Assembly: GCA_947623455.1 (NCBI GenBank)
Contig: OX392529.1
Span: forward strand, 7,626,001-7,690,000
Direction: 5' to 3'
Origin: Mimachlamys varia
Taxonomy: Eukaryota; Mollusca; Bivalvia; Pectinida; Pectinidae
Length of the DNA stretch: 64,000 bases
Positions 1 through 14,446 of the stretch are shown here, in pieces. A program made the position numbers and the translations under genes. Position 1 is the stretch's first letter, and each line of letters starts with the position of its first letter. The notes below the pieces were generated by a model. It was not told where the DNA came from and made no database searches. It saw only the letters and a program-made list of their open reading frames with translations.

Positions 1-3000
1 AACTTACACAAAGTAACTATCATTCTCAATGTTTTTACAAAAAGATCATCAGGTAAGGAATGGTATACCGGCTGACATATTTCACCTTTACCATCTCTGT
101 AATAGGCAATTGAATTTAAAGGTCTTTGTGTTGTGTGAATGCGACTCGGCTTGAGTACATTTCCTAAGCACGGGTATAAACCCTCTATTACGAAGTATTG
201 AGTAAGCGCTATAGAACTGTCCATGCTTGCGGTGACTGGTGAGAGAGGGGGCGTGTCCACACAGACTTGACACAGATAGAACACTGTTTAGGACTCCCTT
301 GGTACTCAAAGCAGAGGTTGTACATTTTAGATTTAAAACTCAGGAAAATCGGAGAAGAAAAATGTAATTGTATATTGTAGGTCTCTTTTCTAAAAAATGA
401 TAAAAGAATAATAAATAACTGTTTAAAAAAGTCAGTTGTTTTTTCTTCTTCGTATTGAATTGTGTTTTAATGGATATTGAACAGTGAATGCCAGCTTTAT
501 TCGACTTGTTTCCCATTATCAGTGTTGTCAATGTGCCACTATCTCTGTTATGTATATATAGAGGAGGGAAGAAGGTCAAAGTATTAGATCGGTGAAACAT
601 ATCCTAAATAGTTAAAACGATTTCTTCATGTTACTATTTATCTATGTATTACATTTCAAAATGGCACATGACAATCTGAGAAATTGATATGAAAAATGTT
701 CAGCTCTATAGCCATACAAGGAGACTTATGATGAAACTTCTATTTTCAATCTGAATTATTTAGGGCTATTTTAGTACACTGAGTTTTACTTTTAGGGAAG
801 AAGAAAGCGGTTGGCTGAGGACGGGGTAACGAGAAGGCCATAGACCGTCGCTAGATGTTATCAGCAAAGTGAAGGCAGTCCCCTGCGACAGTGATCACAC
901 GTTTTATAGAACTTTCCTCAAAGTTCAGAGCTGACAAATCTATCAGAGTAACAATCACGCTCGCCCAAGTGCAGTGGAGTATGTGGCCATTGGTAGCCCG
1001 GGGCAGAATGAAGCCGTGTACATAGAGCATATAAAATCATTGTGTAGGTCTGGTGACGAAATGGTGGAGTATGAAAGTTTGTTAAGCTTAATATTAAAGT
1101 AAAAACACGACCATTAATTGTTTAATTGCTTCCTTTTATGACATTAGCATGTTCTTCCAGTGTTTGTAAACAAAATCATCCAGGGAGAAAACTAGCAATG
1201 CATTACTACATGTCTAAAGCTGAAATGTATCTCTATAGTTAAGCTTGTTGCAGCACTTCAGGTAAAGACTCCAAATGTCTTTCCATGGGAACTAGCACAC
1301 CAAACAAACCACACATATACCCCTTTCTCTGGTGGCCATGGGTAGGTATCTGGTCTGTAGTGTAATACCATCGTCGTTTCTAAATGAACCTTCAAGTAAA
1401 GGATTCAGATAGTTTAGGCAACATTGTCCTTTAGGTATGGTGTGATGCTAAGTCATCCCACTGGAGTACATATATTGTGGTCGCTGAATCCACTGAAAGT
1501 CCTCATATTATAACTTCAATATTTCCTTATAATAGTACAACTAATTTTATACATATAGCTGTTTCGCGTAACGTCATATAGGATAATACGCATTACACGT
1601 TAAAAGCCTGGTCTGAAGTGGTTTTGCAGAAATCAGAAGAGACCCTATATTAGCCATACAGACCCGACACTTCAACAAAGTGGGCACCCTACTCTGTGTT
1701 TGTATTGTCAGGGCCTCTATGGAAAAATGTGTTTCTTTCCACAGGGATGTATAATTATGTAGCCAATCTTATCCCAGCGATGCACGTACTAGTGCGTGGT
1801 AAACACACTTATTAATGAAATATTAAAATGAGGAGATGGTACCTGATCATTGACTGCCCCGATAAAACGGTAGTTAGACCCATTCACTCCTACCCGTGAT
1901 AGGTGTCCTTTAGCAAGCCTTGCCTAATCGGCATGTCAATACCAACACACATTTTAATATGTGGTTGTATTAATCCCGTTTGTCGAAGAAGGTCATTTTA
2001 CGCTGGTTTCGGCAATTTTTCAATTTGATTCGCTAGGCATCCAATTAGCACTGGAGAGCCCTTCTTGCTCTTTTTATGTGTGAAACTGATACACTTAATT
2101 CTAGACTTTAGCTGGTAATAAGAAACAATTTGAGGAGCATTTCAATACATCTAATATAAAGCGGACCAGTTTGTGTATCTGTATGAAGAGTTGTACAGTA
2201 CCGTGTAGCCATCAATGAGGATAGACCTGTACAGAGGCAGGGGAAGTCGTACTCGTAAGCAGCATTTGTGGTATGTTGTCCCTAATTGGTTTCTTGTTTA
2301 TTAACAGTGAAGGGAGTTCTTTAGGTATTTATAAATATCGTGTGTTTTGATATCATAATGGACAAGCAAGGGACTTTTTCACTTCTCAGTTGCCTTCGAT
2401 ATCGGGGGATGCATTCAGGAACAGCATCAAGTATTGGATTCATAAAACAAGAGAAGCATTCGGGAACCAGAGAGACGGTTGTCATTCACATGGAAGTCAT
2501 ACATCCAGAACAGAATATGACAGCTATGTAATTTTGTTGCAAACAAAATAGGGTTTTGTGGTGAATATATGCCAATTTGACAGGCTTTTCGGTAGAAGAA
2601 TTCAAGACAGTAAATATCTAGCAAACTGTACGCAATATGGCGTCTAAGAGGATGAGAGCAGGCAGATTCGGGAGAGGATGTTGGTGGAGGGTTGGCCATG
2701 TTGTCTGGGGTTTGTGTGTGGTTTTCAACTAGAGGAGTCGTTACATTGTAGACAATGGACTATGTCCCGTCACAAAGGAAGGGCTACAATTACACGTTAC
2801 AATGTTCATCAACGCTAACGGGACGGAGCAGACGATATTATTTTAGGTTCGTCACGTGGCGCTAGGACTCTGCATGGGCTCGAGGCGAACGAAGGCGACA
2901 TCTATGGAGAGGGGAGGGACCGAACGGCTTCCTGCCTCAAAACTCAATGACAACGACCCCGCCCCGACGTCAGAGCACTAGAGGCGCCCTTGGGGGAATC

Positions 3001-6000
3001 CATTTGTTCGATTTCACAATGAATGAACTTTGTAAAGTATACGGATACCATCAAATGAGCAGAATACATTTTCACAGGGGAAGAACCTATAAAAGACAGG
3101 AACTCGGGGTTTGTTGATAGTGTCACATACATATACCCCGATGTGTATAGCGACTATGTGCTAGTCTTTGTGACTCAGGAAAACTTTAACTATGATTTTG
3201 GTGCACGTTGTGAAGGTTAACATGAGAGAGAAAACGTCAACTGTTCATTTTTAACAAGCCGCCACTGCTAGGGCCTCGAATCCCGCCAGACCGGCGCCAA
3301 GGTTCGCGGAGTCGGAACGGCCCATTTTATACCGCCGAGCAATGCCCCAAAACTTGGCGTAAAAGGGTGATCTCAGGTCCACACTTTTCTACACGTAATA
3401 TATATACCGGGTGGTTCCCTATACCCCGACCGTCAGGGGAGCTTTAATCCCCTACAAATAGGGATTGGGTAATGAAACCAGTGGTGACGCTAATGTTGTG
3501 TATCGGCTGATGATTAGCTGTATTAAATACAACAGAGGGATAGAACGGATCATGTTTACATTAGGTGTCCACGCACAGTTGATGAACAGATAGCTAAACA
3601 ATTAAAACACTCGCGCCGCCGACTAACTGATCATTTCATTGTTAATACGATTAAGCGTGTAAACGTTACAACAAGTCAACATGGCTGCCTTGGATAGACA
3701 ATTGATTGGAGATCTACCAACTGTAGATAATTAATGGAGAGCTGTTAATGTTTAATGATATGCTAATCATATAAATGCATTGCACGTTTTTATTTTTTTT
3801 TTTTTATTTAGATTGTTCGTGTGAATTGAATACGATAGGTCAATTGGAGTAAAAGACTTGATATATTTTGTTAAATATTCGGAATATTCCTTTGATAAAA
3901 AAAGGTTTTCCATAACAAAGATTGCGGGTCTCTATCGGCGCAGCTTACACGGGGAGTTCGTGAGACTCCGTCGTACTCCCTACACGACTATATGGTAATG
4001 AATCCATACTCTGTACCGGGTAGCCTTGTTATCATCGAGTACTCTAGCAACTGAAAGATAGTTCATCTAATTTGACTGATACAATCTTTAGATCTGTCAG
4101 ATATAACTCCCAAGGTTAGAGGGGTCGCTCGCATAACCCGAAATTTTCATATTCTCAAATATATGGGAGATGTTTTTTTCACTTTCCATCTCAGTCAAAT
4201 AAGAGAATTATAAAACGTGTGCGTTTAATATCACTTAGAGCGTAGGAGAGTAGAATCCGGGTGTTCATTTCACGTTTTGAAGGTAACGCTGATTGCATCA
4301 GAGTTGTTAAAATGTTTTTAAATGAAGAATCGAAATATGAAAGAAAACTCGGAGATACTTGAGAAGTTTGACGAAGAAAATGAAAGAAAAGAAAAAGTGT
4401 AAAACTCTACGAGATCTTGATTCTAAATAAGATGGTGCAGGTGCGCGTTTTTTATAACTTTGTTGGAAAGTGTTTTATTATAGAACACTGGCGTAGAGTA
4501 ATGAAGATTAGATCTGCAACTAACCTGTAGTTTAGTAAAATCGGTCCAGCTTCAGATTCGAACGGATAAGATAAATATTAATAAAATGGTAAACTTTTAC
4601 TAAAAACTAAATATTGCTCATAAAATTGTTTATTTTTTAATTATAATTTCAGATAATTTAACATTATTTATTATAAAAAAGTTTTTAGCATATTCATTGC
4701 CATATCATTTAGTCCTATTTATTATGCCTTTAACTAATGCATTGGTGTTTTTACAAAAAGGTCTTATCCAGCCTTTTTATACAATTATTATTTCCATATC
4801 ATTATTTTTACATCTAAATTATGTATTATAATTAGGACAGCTCTAGATTGCCTGTGAATTTCGTCCCGGTAAGATATGTAAATTAGGCTAGTTTTGGCTG
4901 TGTTTATCTGTGTCGACATGGTATGCTAATTTTGGTGGTGTATTTGTAGCAGGGTGTTAGAGGCGGCTGGAGTGTACAACTCGACACCCCACTGTAGCTA
5001 TATTCACAAGCTCCGAATCGTGTGTAACGCTAAACCCAGTCTATTGTTGTAGATAGTTACCATCTTATACAAAAGCTTAATAATAAAAACTAATTTCTGT
5101 ACGGAGATTGTAAATGGGAAACGTTAGCCGACAGGTAGAGTTACACCGGACAAGCGACGACCCCTCCTCCGGGCACCACATCTCTGGGAATCTAACCGGC
5201 AATATATACGGGTACTCCCCTCCCAGGAACTATGTCAATACCAACATTCTCTTTACCACACCAAAGTGTATTTACTTTAAGCGTTTTCATTTTTGAAGTG
5301 GAGTGAGAAATCAGATTATGCAATATTAACGAATACTTCATGCAGCGCACTGTTTGTTAAGTGGTTTCAATATTGTAACAATTTTTGATTTTAAATCGCG
5401 ACTTTTCTTAATGGAGAAAAAAACAGTTTATTAAACAGTAATAATAGCATATCCCTTTAGAATCTGTTAAAATCACAAAAAGAACTAAACCGATCATAGA
5501 CACATTGTAGGACTACTGCTACCAAGGTCTCTCCTTGTTTAGAATTAAATATGTGAGATGATGAGATGAGTACTAAATCTACAGCCGTGTGGCGTTAAGT
5601 CTCAGCTATCGTGTGTTCAGTGATGAATGGGGTGACGGAGGTTTTGTCAGATAAAATATTACATGGCTATCCGCGTGAAGAGGGAAGCCATTTTGATATT
5701 AATTTGGCCCCTAGAGATGTCCGTAAAGCGCCTGATTGACGTTTAAACATCCCGTGACGCTCGTATCAATTATATGATTAACTGTTCAACGTGTTCCCAC
5801 AAACGCAGCTAAATTAATTATTTACACGAAACACATTATCAATTAACAATGCATTAAATTGATATTATCAGTGGTCGCTACTTCAGTGGCAAAGGGATTG
5901 CAATAAAACTTGTAAGCAAAAAATGCGGGAGAAAAACAATAAAATATTTCTCTAAGTGACAACCATTTAATATTTAACTAGCGTTTTCATGCGTAGAAAT

Positions 6001-9000
6001 ATTAATAAACCTTTTAGGATTATAGTTTAACGTTTACATGTTATTAGCAACATATAAAAATCTTTACAGTGATTTCTGATGTCTGTTTTCCTTAGATATT
6101 CAATATCATAATTATAAAATATGAAACGAAAACTGACTGAAGAGAAAACTTAAAAGAAAATTTGCAATATCTAAAATCAGAAATTAAACAACGTGTTGAA
6201 AATTCTATTTTTTCAGTAACAGCATTTAGTTTGATGTTTATAGTCGTTTATGAGGCGGTAATGGGTTAAACAAACAAGGTAATTAGCGCCGCGCCCGATT
6301 AGGTCTTCGTCCGCCGTTGGCCGTTTCGTCGCCTTCGACGTCATCGCTGACACCGTCTGGACGCCTAGGTGTCATCACCGCCATGCGGCGGGTCCTACTT
6401 CAAACACGGCGTCATGGTACTGTTGTATGTAAACAAATACTTGACCGCGTGTCAAGTATGCCGACATCTCTCAAACTTTTATTTTTTCTTCCGAGAAATA
6501 AAAATGTAACTTTTAAATGAAAATGTATTTTAGTTGATTAAAATGAAAATATTGTTATTTTATTACGTTAAGAAATATATTTCGATGATACAAGAAATGA
6601 ATAATTTATATTTAAAACGAATGGGCTTGTATGACTTAATTGATAAACATTAAACGTTTTACTGATCTGCAATTGTGATATGTCTAAACTATTAAGTCTA
6701 CTTACAACTGTTTAAAATTGTTGTACAATTTATAAATACAGTTTAAATATTTTCAAAATGATTGATAACATCTTATTGTAAGATTCACATACACAGAATT
6801 GAACGAATAATATTTAATTGAAATAAAATGAGAATAGATTTAAATGGAAGAAACACAGCAGATAGAGATTTGATATTAAAACACATCTGTCGTAATACTA
6901 GAGTTAATATACTGCGTAACCAGTGTGAGGTAAGGCGGTACTACACCGACTTACTTAACTATATGATTTATGTTACATGTACAAGAAATTTGAATAAATA
7001 AACTGATAACTCTGCTGTTAACAATCTATAAATGTGTTCAGCGAGTGCGATGTCTAAAACGTTTCAAATTTCATATCTAATTTTAGAATATGTAAATAAT
7101 AGAAATGCATTAGAAATGTTCTCATCTAACATTGTCCCCGAACTGTTTGATAGAGCCCGAGTGTTATCGGTACATCTTTCACCTTCGTTGCTATCGTGGA
7201 AGATTTATGCATTTTACTTCTTTTTTACTTATGAAGTGTATTGCTGTACAAACACGGAGGATCTGTTAAAGGTACAACGTGTTTGTATTATTGCTGTACT
7301 TAAGTAAGAATGTGTCACATTTCAGACTGAAATATTGACTATATGACAGATGAAATTCTAGGCCTACCTCAGACCACAGATACACCAGCAGTAACCCCCT
7401 CCTGAGGTCTGACCCCCTTCCGTCTGCCCCTCCCCCTCCGTCCCCCACACCCGGGTCCTACTATCACCTGACACTACCTGTCCTTGGCTCAAAGCTGCCA
7501 GCAAAAATTTCCTTTTGCAGGGAAATATGAAATTTATCAAAATGAAATGTAATATGCGACTAGTGTAGCCTTGCCTGGTTCCTATAACGGGTGTAAGGGC
7601 TCGTGTTTCACGAGAGGGGGCTACTCGGCTCTGACACGGGTAGACACGAGGACCAGGGAACCCTTTAGGGCTTTGTAAGGGGCACACTAGATAACATCTC
7701 CCATACCTCACTGTTCAGAGGACAGTGGCGTGTTTAACAGAGATTTAGCTGTAAACATGGCGACAAAGTATATTCACGAACTGACACTGAAAATCAGAAA
7801 ATCATTTCATTGTTTTCACTTTATACTAAAAGTGCGTAGGTGTCCGATAGTTAACACCGATATACGGTGTTTATGTGTGTCACCCCCGGTAAGGACGGAC
7901 AGCTATTCCAATGAATTTCAATGCTTTGTAACAATTGTGTAATGTAAACATTAGAAATTGAAAAACCTTAACAACAATATTAAATATGTACATTCCCTAT
8001 GGAGGTCCGGAGGGGAGACAAGAGGAGACGGAAGGACAACAAAACCAGTTGCCCACACCAGAGTGTGAATGCATTCCTCAGAAGAGCAGCACGTTTTCAC
8101 ATCTAAACGTTTATCCTGTACACTAACACCTTCACATAATGTCTGCTTTATATGTCAAAACTGAATTACAAGATATACAATCTGCGTTACCTAGAGGTTC
8201 TAACCATGTATATCTCAATCAGAGGTCCACGTCACCCAGGGCCAACTGTTTCCCTGCTTCAATGGACAAGTGACAAGGCGAAAACCAGATAACGAAACAC
8301 GTGTAATTAATTTATCGCTACAAAAAGCATACCCGGCGATAGGTGGTCAGTATCGGGTCAGTATTGGTCACTCTCAACGTGTCCTTAACACCCCGAACAA
8401 GATAACGAGATGTTCGACCCTGTATAGCTCAGGGCCCTGATTAGACGATACTTCTGTCCCACACTTTATCTCGCTACAAATCTACAGTTCGAGTCTCACT
8501 GACCAGGTCGGATTGTCCGAAATACTGTCCACAAGCCTGGCGGTACAGTACAACAGATACCTCCGTCAATACCCGGACAAAAGATTTTAGACAGATATTT
8601 TATTTTTATCAAGTAGAAAATGGTTGACGAGGACCAAGTGTAGGTAAAGGGGCGAGTTGTGTGTTACAACAAAGCTATCTTATATCTGACTTATTAGCTT
8701 TCCTCAATGGCAGAAAAGCAGGAGATAAAATTTACTGATGAAGAAGATCAAAGTTTCAGGTCAACTTTGAAGTAAAGACAAATTTCAAAAGTTTGTTTCG
8801 AATGAGAAAAAAAAAAGAAAAGAAACCCCATTGTCATTTCAAAACTGGAAATATCTAAGAAGTTTGCATTTCACATTTAGAAATTTGGGATATCTAAAAT
8901 GAAATGAATTGTTCTTACTTTGAATTAATCTAGATTTGTAAGAGGAAAACTAAAAATTAAGTGCTAGACCGTCATACAGGCCAACCTTAACAAGGGGCTT

Positions 9001-11169
9001 ACAGTGCCGTGAATGTCTAACTAAAATACGACTCGGAGACGGAGAGATTGCTACGTCAAAATCGGACTCGGCTGCCTCTCCATCACTGTAATATGGTGTA
9101 TTATAATGTTCGAGTCAGGCTCCGGATCGAGGACTGGCGCCCGACTGTAATCACGTGTTATCTAGACCACGTAATGTATGACAGAGTGATATAACGGCGA
9201 AGATAATTCTACAAAAATGGCGAATTATTTCTAATTTCCTAATCAATAACACACGAGGTATCACAATCAATAAGCGGAGCTAGCTATACAACTATGCACC
9301 GACTTCCGCAGCCATTGATTCTCTGAAATCACATCTGAAAAACCGATATTCGATAAAATGAATGAAAATAACACTTAATTTGCCCAAATTCCCTATCATT
9401 ACTAAAAACCTCCCAATTTTCTGCAAAAATCAATGCCTGTATTGTAGGATAAACCGTTATTTGTCTCGATTCCACGGTAAATACCCCCTCTTTTAGGTCC
9501 CGTAGCCTGGTCTCTTGTCAAATAAATTAACTATGAAATGTTAAAACAAGTAATCAGGGTCTATTACGAAATTTTAAGCCTTGGCATTGTAGAAAATTGC
9601 ATATAATCAAGCAAAATTTTGCTGTTGACAAAAGTAATAGTTTTGGTGTAATCGAAAATGCTAAGTATCGGCTGCCTGTTGAAAATAAGCGTTCTGAGGT
9701 AAATTGGCCAATTTTAGTCTAAGATATAAAGAGTTGGGGCCTAGTCCAAACCTGCATCGGGACCAGTGCACGTTCCGGATTCTACACGCGCCCTTCCGTA
9801 TCCCGCGGTCTACATAGCACACCCTCATACCTGAACATCTGGGATTTTTGATATTGATAAGCAAACACAGTTCATTACTTTTTGGGGAATTGGTTGCCAA
9901 CTGGAAATTGACATATTCGATCTCTGTAGTCTTCGTTTTATTTATTTTTTATTTTAAAATTTACCGGATTAAATCAGGATGTGAAGTTTACATTAGGAAT
10001 TTATTGTGGTGAAAAAAACCTGGATGTTGTTGTATTATACTCTGGATTAATATTAGCTCCTGGGATTAACACGAATACCTGTGCTTCCTCGAAAAAACTT
10101 GTTTGAATATTAATTTGTTTCGGAGTTGAATCACGGCAGCAGAGGAACCAATCGGATTTCTCCCTTTCATAAGTTAATTCAAAATACGGAATGTGCCCTA
10201 AGGGATTTTCTGTGGAACGATCAATTTTGTTGCGTTTCGCATTCAGTTCCCATGCTGTCTCCGAGATTTTGTAATTATATTGGAACGGTAAGCTATACGA
10301 GAACACAGTACGAGAAAGAACGTTGTAGTAACTGATGAATATTATAATTTGTTTGGATGATATAGAAGGTTACTTATTTATTGTTTCTGTTATTTTCAAA
10401 TAACTTAATCGTGTTAATCATCTTGCTAACTCTTTAACTGTAATTATTAATTTTCTATATTTCAAATAACACTCATACAATTTATCAGCTCGGTCAAATT
10501 ATCTGAGAAGAATATTTTTGAATTGATGAACGAACGGTATACAATATTGAGAAGGAAACTATTTCAATGGTTTCTTCTTTTATCTAGAACCATAAGTGAA
10601 TGTTGTGTACACTTGGGAAATATTTCTATTATTTGAATTAAAAGAATTGCGCATCAAACGATTTTCTTTCATTAAACGATTTAAAAAGAATATTTGAACA
10701 ATTTTTTAAAAAGATTACAGATACACAATGACGCCATTAGCCGATGAGAAATTCTATGGCAGAGCGATAGTGTCTGTGTTACTTATAGACGTTTTGTTTA
10801 AAGACTATTATCTATAATGTTTAATAAATCTGCACAGGCGAACTTGTAAGACTGTTTTATCATAGTATTTAAACATAAAAAATAGTATAGCGTAATATTG
10901 AATCACGGGTGTTTAAACGAATGAGTTCCGAACTTGGAAATAAAACAGGGAATGCAAAAACCGAATAAATATAATTTATGAAACAACATAAAATGCAAAC
11001 GGATGAACAATATATCTTTGAAATATATATAGAAATAAATGTAATAAAAATTCATTTTTTATAAAACTATTTGGAGGGACAAAAAAACAATTCTGGAACC
11101 CGGGAGTTTTAAATGTTATGTAAATTGAATAAAATATGTTAGTTTTATAAAAGTTTAAGATGCACGTAC
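1..11169 (-). other. Dlx intron 2, partial (more than 11 kb, runs off the left edge)
   Basis: After the donor GTACGT at 11,169 I looked on the minus strand for a homeodomain helix-3 exon (VKIWFQN and the basic residues after it) and found no candidate. The whole stretch is therefore read as intron sequence, assuming the exon lies off the left edge. It is mostly AT-rich with no tandem array, unlike the right side of the window. GC- and CpG-richer patches occur near 2,700-3,420, 6,270-6,430 and 7,380-7,700. Homeodomain-like AT motifs cluster near 3,700-3,780 and 5,800-5,860. These could be intronic regulatory elements or unannotated exons; nothing coding was recognised. Confidence 0.65.
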
Positions 11170-11384
11170 CTGTGTCTGTGTAAGCCCCAGAGAGGCGGCT
11201 AGTTCCGCCCTCTCGGGCAGGGCCAGATACTGCGTCCTCTGGAACCGCCTGTTCAGCTGCTGAAGCTGAAGGCTGGAATATATTGTCCTTGGTTTCCTCA
11301 TTTTCTTTCCTTTGCCGTTTATTCTGAGTTCCTCCATTTGCGACTTATCTGCAATGTACAATGACACCATATCGCCGTAAAAAT
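11170..11384 (-). CDS. Dlx: Dlx/Distal-less homeobox gene, coding exon 2 (homeodomain residues 1-44)
   Basis: Second coding exon, 215 bases, protein residues 100-171. The acceptor is TTTCTCTCATCAG|ATTTTTAC and the donor CACAG|GTACGTGC. After a short acidic linker the exon encodes [17 protein letters not shown] and continues through [19 protein letters not shown], ending in TQ: the N-terminal arm, helix 1, helix 2 and the start of helix 3 of a Dlx homeodomain. The GKGKK and SSLQLQ residues are closer to the Dlx1/4/6 type than to Dlx2/3/5. The exon stops after homeodomain residue Gln44, the conserved intron position of Distal-less genes. Trp48, Phe49 and Asn51, which contact DNA, must therefore be in the next exon. 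I could not find that exon in 1-11,169, so the gene is partial here. Exons 1 and 2 together give 171 codons in phase 0. Confidence 0.96.
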
Positions 11385-14148
11385 CTGATGAGAGAAAAGA
11401 AAAAACATAGGATTAGATATAGTTATACACGACATGTATGTTATGTAGAGTAACATGGTTGGGTTGAAGACCAGGAAATCAGATTTCCAAAACGAAATTG
11501 ATGACGATAGACGACACCCAGTGTAAAATTCGCTCCGTCGATCAGCTGAAAACTGTTGTAGTAAAAATGGAAATCTCGTGATAAATAGCGGAACAAAGTG
11601 TAAATGAAAATTAATATACCAAGTTACTAAATCAAAACTAAGCAATACATTGATTATAAAATTAAACTCAGTTAAAGTGTACTAAATTCAAAACTAATTA
11701 ATCACGAATGATAAGATAAACCTGCTTACTTAAATTAAAATTAAGCTGTAAAAGATCATTGAACAAATCTAAATATTCCGGGGATATAGCTAATGAAAAT
11801 TCTCATGCTAACAATGTGTTCCCGGTTAATCAACTATTTATTTTATTATCAGTTATCTGTGCCAAGTGTTTCACAAGACTGCAGTGATAACTGTACACAT
11901 TGATAATTAATCTTTCTTTTAGCAGCATTTTATATTCTTAATATAATCATTTCCATATTAAATTAGTGAAGTGTGATATTGTCAATATGCGGTGATATCT
12001 ATAACTTAGATTATATTATGTGTAAATAGCATGTCTATATATATACAATATATTACTTATTAATTTTCTCAAGAAGAATGTTAGATGAATATCTTTATAA
12101 ATAGTTTAATATTTTCCCCACGGGTTCAGGCTAATATGCAGAAGGTCTTTACGATAGAAACATCATAATTATTTAAAGCATATTTTAAAGATAATTATTT
12201 CGTCTGTGAAATGGTCGCTTTCTTTGGTAGAAGCAAATACAATATATTAAGAAATTGATAACGGTTATTTATAATGTTAATTTATAATGTATTATAATAA
12301 ATGTGAAAGTAAAATTTACCAGGGGAATTTTACAGGAAGAAATGAAACACGGCATTGATTTCTAAATATCTATTAAATACGAATTTAGTATTCAATTGAT
12401 CAATTAGTAATTGTCGAGTGAAACCGAGCAAACAACCCACAGGTATCATATCATTAATTGTTAATAAGTACCAATGGTAGGTAGATTATAAATAAATGAA
12501 TACACGTGCCCAGCTCGTGTCTTGATAGTATCGGAAATTATTATTGTACCCGGGTCCCTACTACAAAGTGCTATGTGTTATTTTATTTAGATTGTCTCTG
12601 AAAAAGACAATTCGGAGTGTGAATAAAGGGAATATTTAAAGAGGAACTCTATACTCCGTTTACAGGGGGGTTATTATGAAGGGAAGAATTAGTTTGTTCA
12701 ATCTACTTTGATTTTTTAAAGTGTCTGTATAATAATGAGTATTATTACCGGTATATCGAACTTATCAACCTAAAATGTTTAAGCTTAGATTTTGCAGTAT
12801 TTTTGGCCGATGTTAAATATTTCTATATATCTAATATATTTATTTAAGTTATTGAAACAGAATGTTTTATCCTCCGGTGAGACGTGGGGTGACATCATAC
12901 TTTCTGTATGTGATTATTTGATACTTGGTTTAGAATAAGATGTGTCGCCCCTGTAACCGTGTTCAGTGAACGTTCTACCCTCGGACCGGCTGTCAACATG
13001 TCAGAAATTCACGGTGCTTGTGTTACTACGTGAAATTCGAGTTACACGGGCCAGGAAGTCTCCGTAAATATATCTCACACAATCCTTATAAAACCCTAAT
13101 AAAAATCTAACGAGTGTGGAAAACACGTAACAGAGTATTTGTTAAAAACAAAATAATAATATCGGCGTTTAAAAATTTAATAAAACGAACAAGAAACGTC
13201 CGTCAATGTTCATTGCTACCATTCAGTAACTCGTGGTTTAAATATTAAATTGTTAAAAGGGTTTAACCAGTCGTGTAAAAATATCAGCCTCTACCCGGAA
13301 TTGTGAGTTATATATATATTTGTTGTTTAGTATTTTTATCAAATCAAATATCTCCTATGCCGTATTCTATCTCAAATAAAATTGTGACAGAGGAGGTTGA
13401 TCTACAGATTTAACTTTATGAGTGTCGTGAGAAAGTGAACCCACACTTTTCCCTTACTTTTACTATTACCCCCGGGGGAAACACAGATCTAATCAAGATT
13501 GACATAGGTACAAATCATCGTATTCACTTTACGGCGGGGAAAACATTTTATCATCGGTAAGGATCTGAACCAACAGTCCTTCTAAATGTGACTTTTTGTT
13601 GTCGCACGGGGAACACATAGTAAAGGATACAGTCATACAAACTAGCGCCGAGTTCTGTTAAACGATTGTAGTTGGAGGGAGGGGGACAAAGGACCCGGGA
13701 CCCGAGATACAATGGTAAGGGTTAGAAACTAAAGCCCCTATCTACTGGATGGGTACCCGTAAATAAAGAGAGTCGCGAGTTTAAAGAGTGGGCTAAGAAA
13801 GGTTAACACACAGTACTGGAGATAACGAAAACACTTGATGAACCTGAAAGGTTTGTTGAACTGACAGAATTAGTAAACAGTGATCCTGTTCTGTGTGGGG
13901 TACATACATAACTTTGTTGTTTTAATAATTTATTTTATAAGGATTATAACGTATTAGAGTTATTAGATTATGTTACTGATGACCTGACAAAGATTAGCAC
14001 AGTAATAATGAACCTACTAGACACGGGTAGTTATAATGATCACCCTAATGAGCTAATTAACGAATTATACAGATCAATGTGTAAAAGGGTAATTACGGGA
14101 CAAAACCATGTAGAAATTAATAATAATTATCATAATATAACGACTTAC
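11385..14148 (-). other. Dlx intron 1
   Basis: A 2,764-base intron with GT donor (14,148-14,147) and AG acceptor (11,386-11,385), separating the N-terminal exon from the homeobox exon. It is AT-rich. I see no repeat or coding exon in it. The short open frame overlapping exon 1 on the plus strand is a shadow. Confidence 0.9.
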
Positions 14149-14446
14149 CTTCTCGTGTCGGTGAGGGACTCTGGTATGGAGGCATGGGGAAGGGGTGAGC
14201 CGAGGGGGGCTGGTAGGACGAGGGGGACATGGCATTCATATGGAAGGGGTAGAGGGGCCGGCCTTGGGAGTTACTGAACACACTCTCGCCGTGCTGTCCG
14301 CCATGATGATGCTGGTAAGACGAACGTATAGGGTACGCCGGGTGTCCCATCCCGGGGGGCATACCCGCCTGCTGCTGTAGCTCCATAAAGGCCGATTTAC
14401 CAGACATGTCCTGTTCTAGACCATCCACGCCACCAACATTCAACAT
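14149..14446 (-). CDS. Dlx: Dlx/Distal-less homeobox gene, coding exon 1 (N-terminus)
   Basis: First coding exon of a Distal-less family transcription factor, a nuclear DNA-binding protein of appendage, sensory and neural patterning. It encodes 99 residues plus one base. Residues 15-24 read SGKSAFMELQ, which resembles the SGKxxFME motif near the N-terminus of Dlx1-type proteins. The rest is rich in Pro, Ser, Tyr, His and Met, with a QHHHGGQH stretch near residues 45-52, as expected of the disordered Dlx N-terminus. The ATG at 14,446 is the first in-frame ATG after an in-frame TAG at 14,524-14,522 and has A at -3. Met14 could be an alternative start. The exon ends GAAG|GTAAGT, a good splice donor, in phase 1. 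The one leftover G joins AT of the next exon to make Asp100, so the phases agree. Class identity is near certain; the exact orthologue name is not. Confidence 0.93.

Noticed and set aside
7364..7711. 115-codon minus-strand open frame in a GC-richer patch of the Dlx intron, considered as the missing Dlx exon
   Set aside because: The translation has no helix-3 motif, no Dlx C-terminal features and no convincing acceptor in the required phase.
14008..14380. Plus-strand open frames over Dlx exon 1
   Set aside because: Shadows of the minus-strand coding exon.
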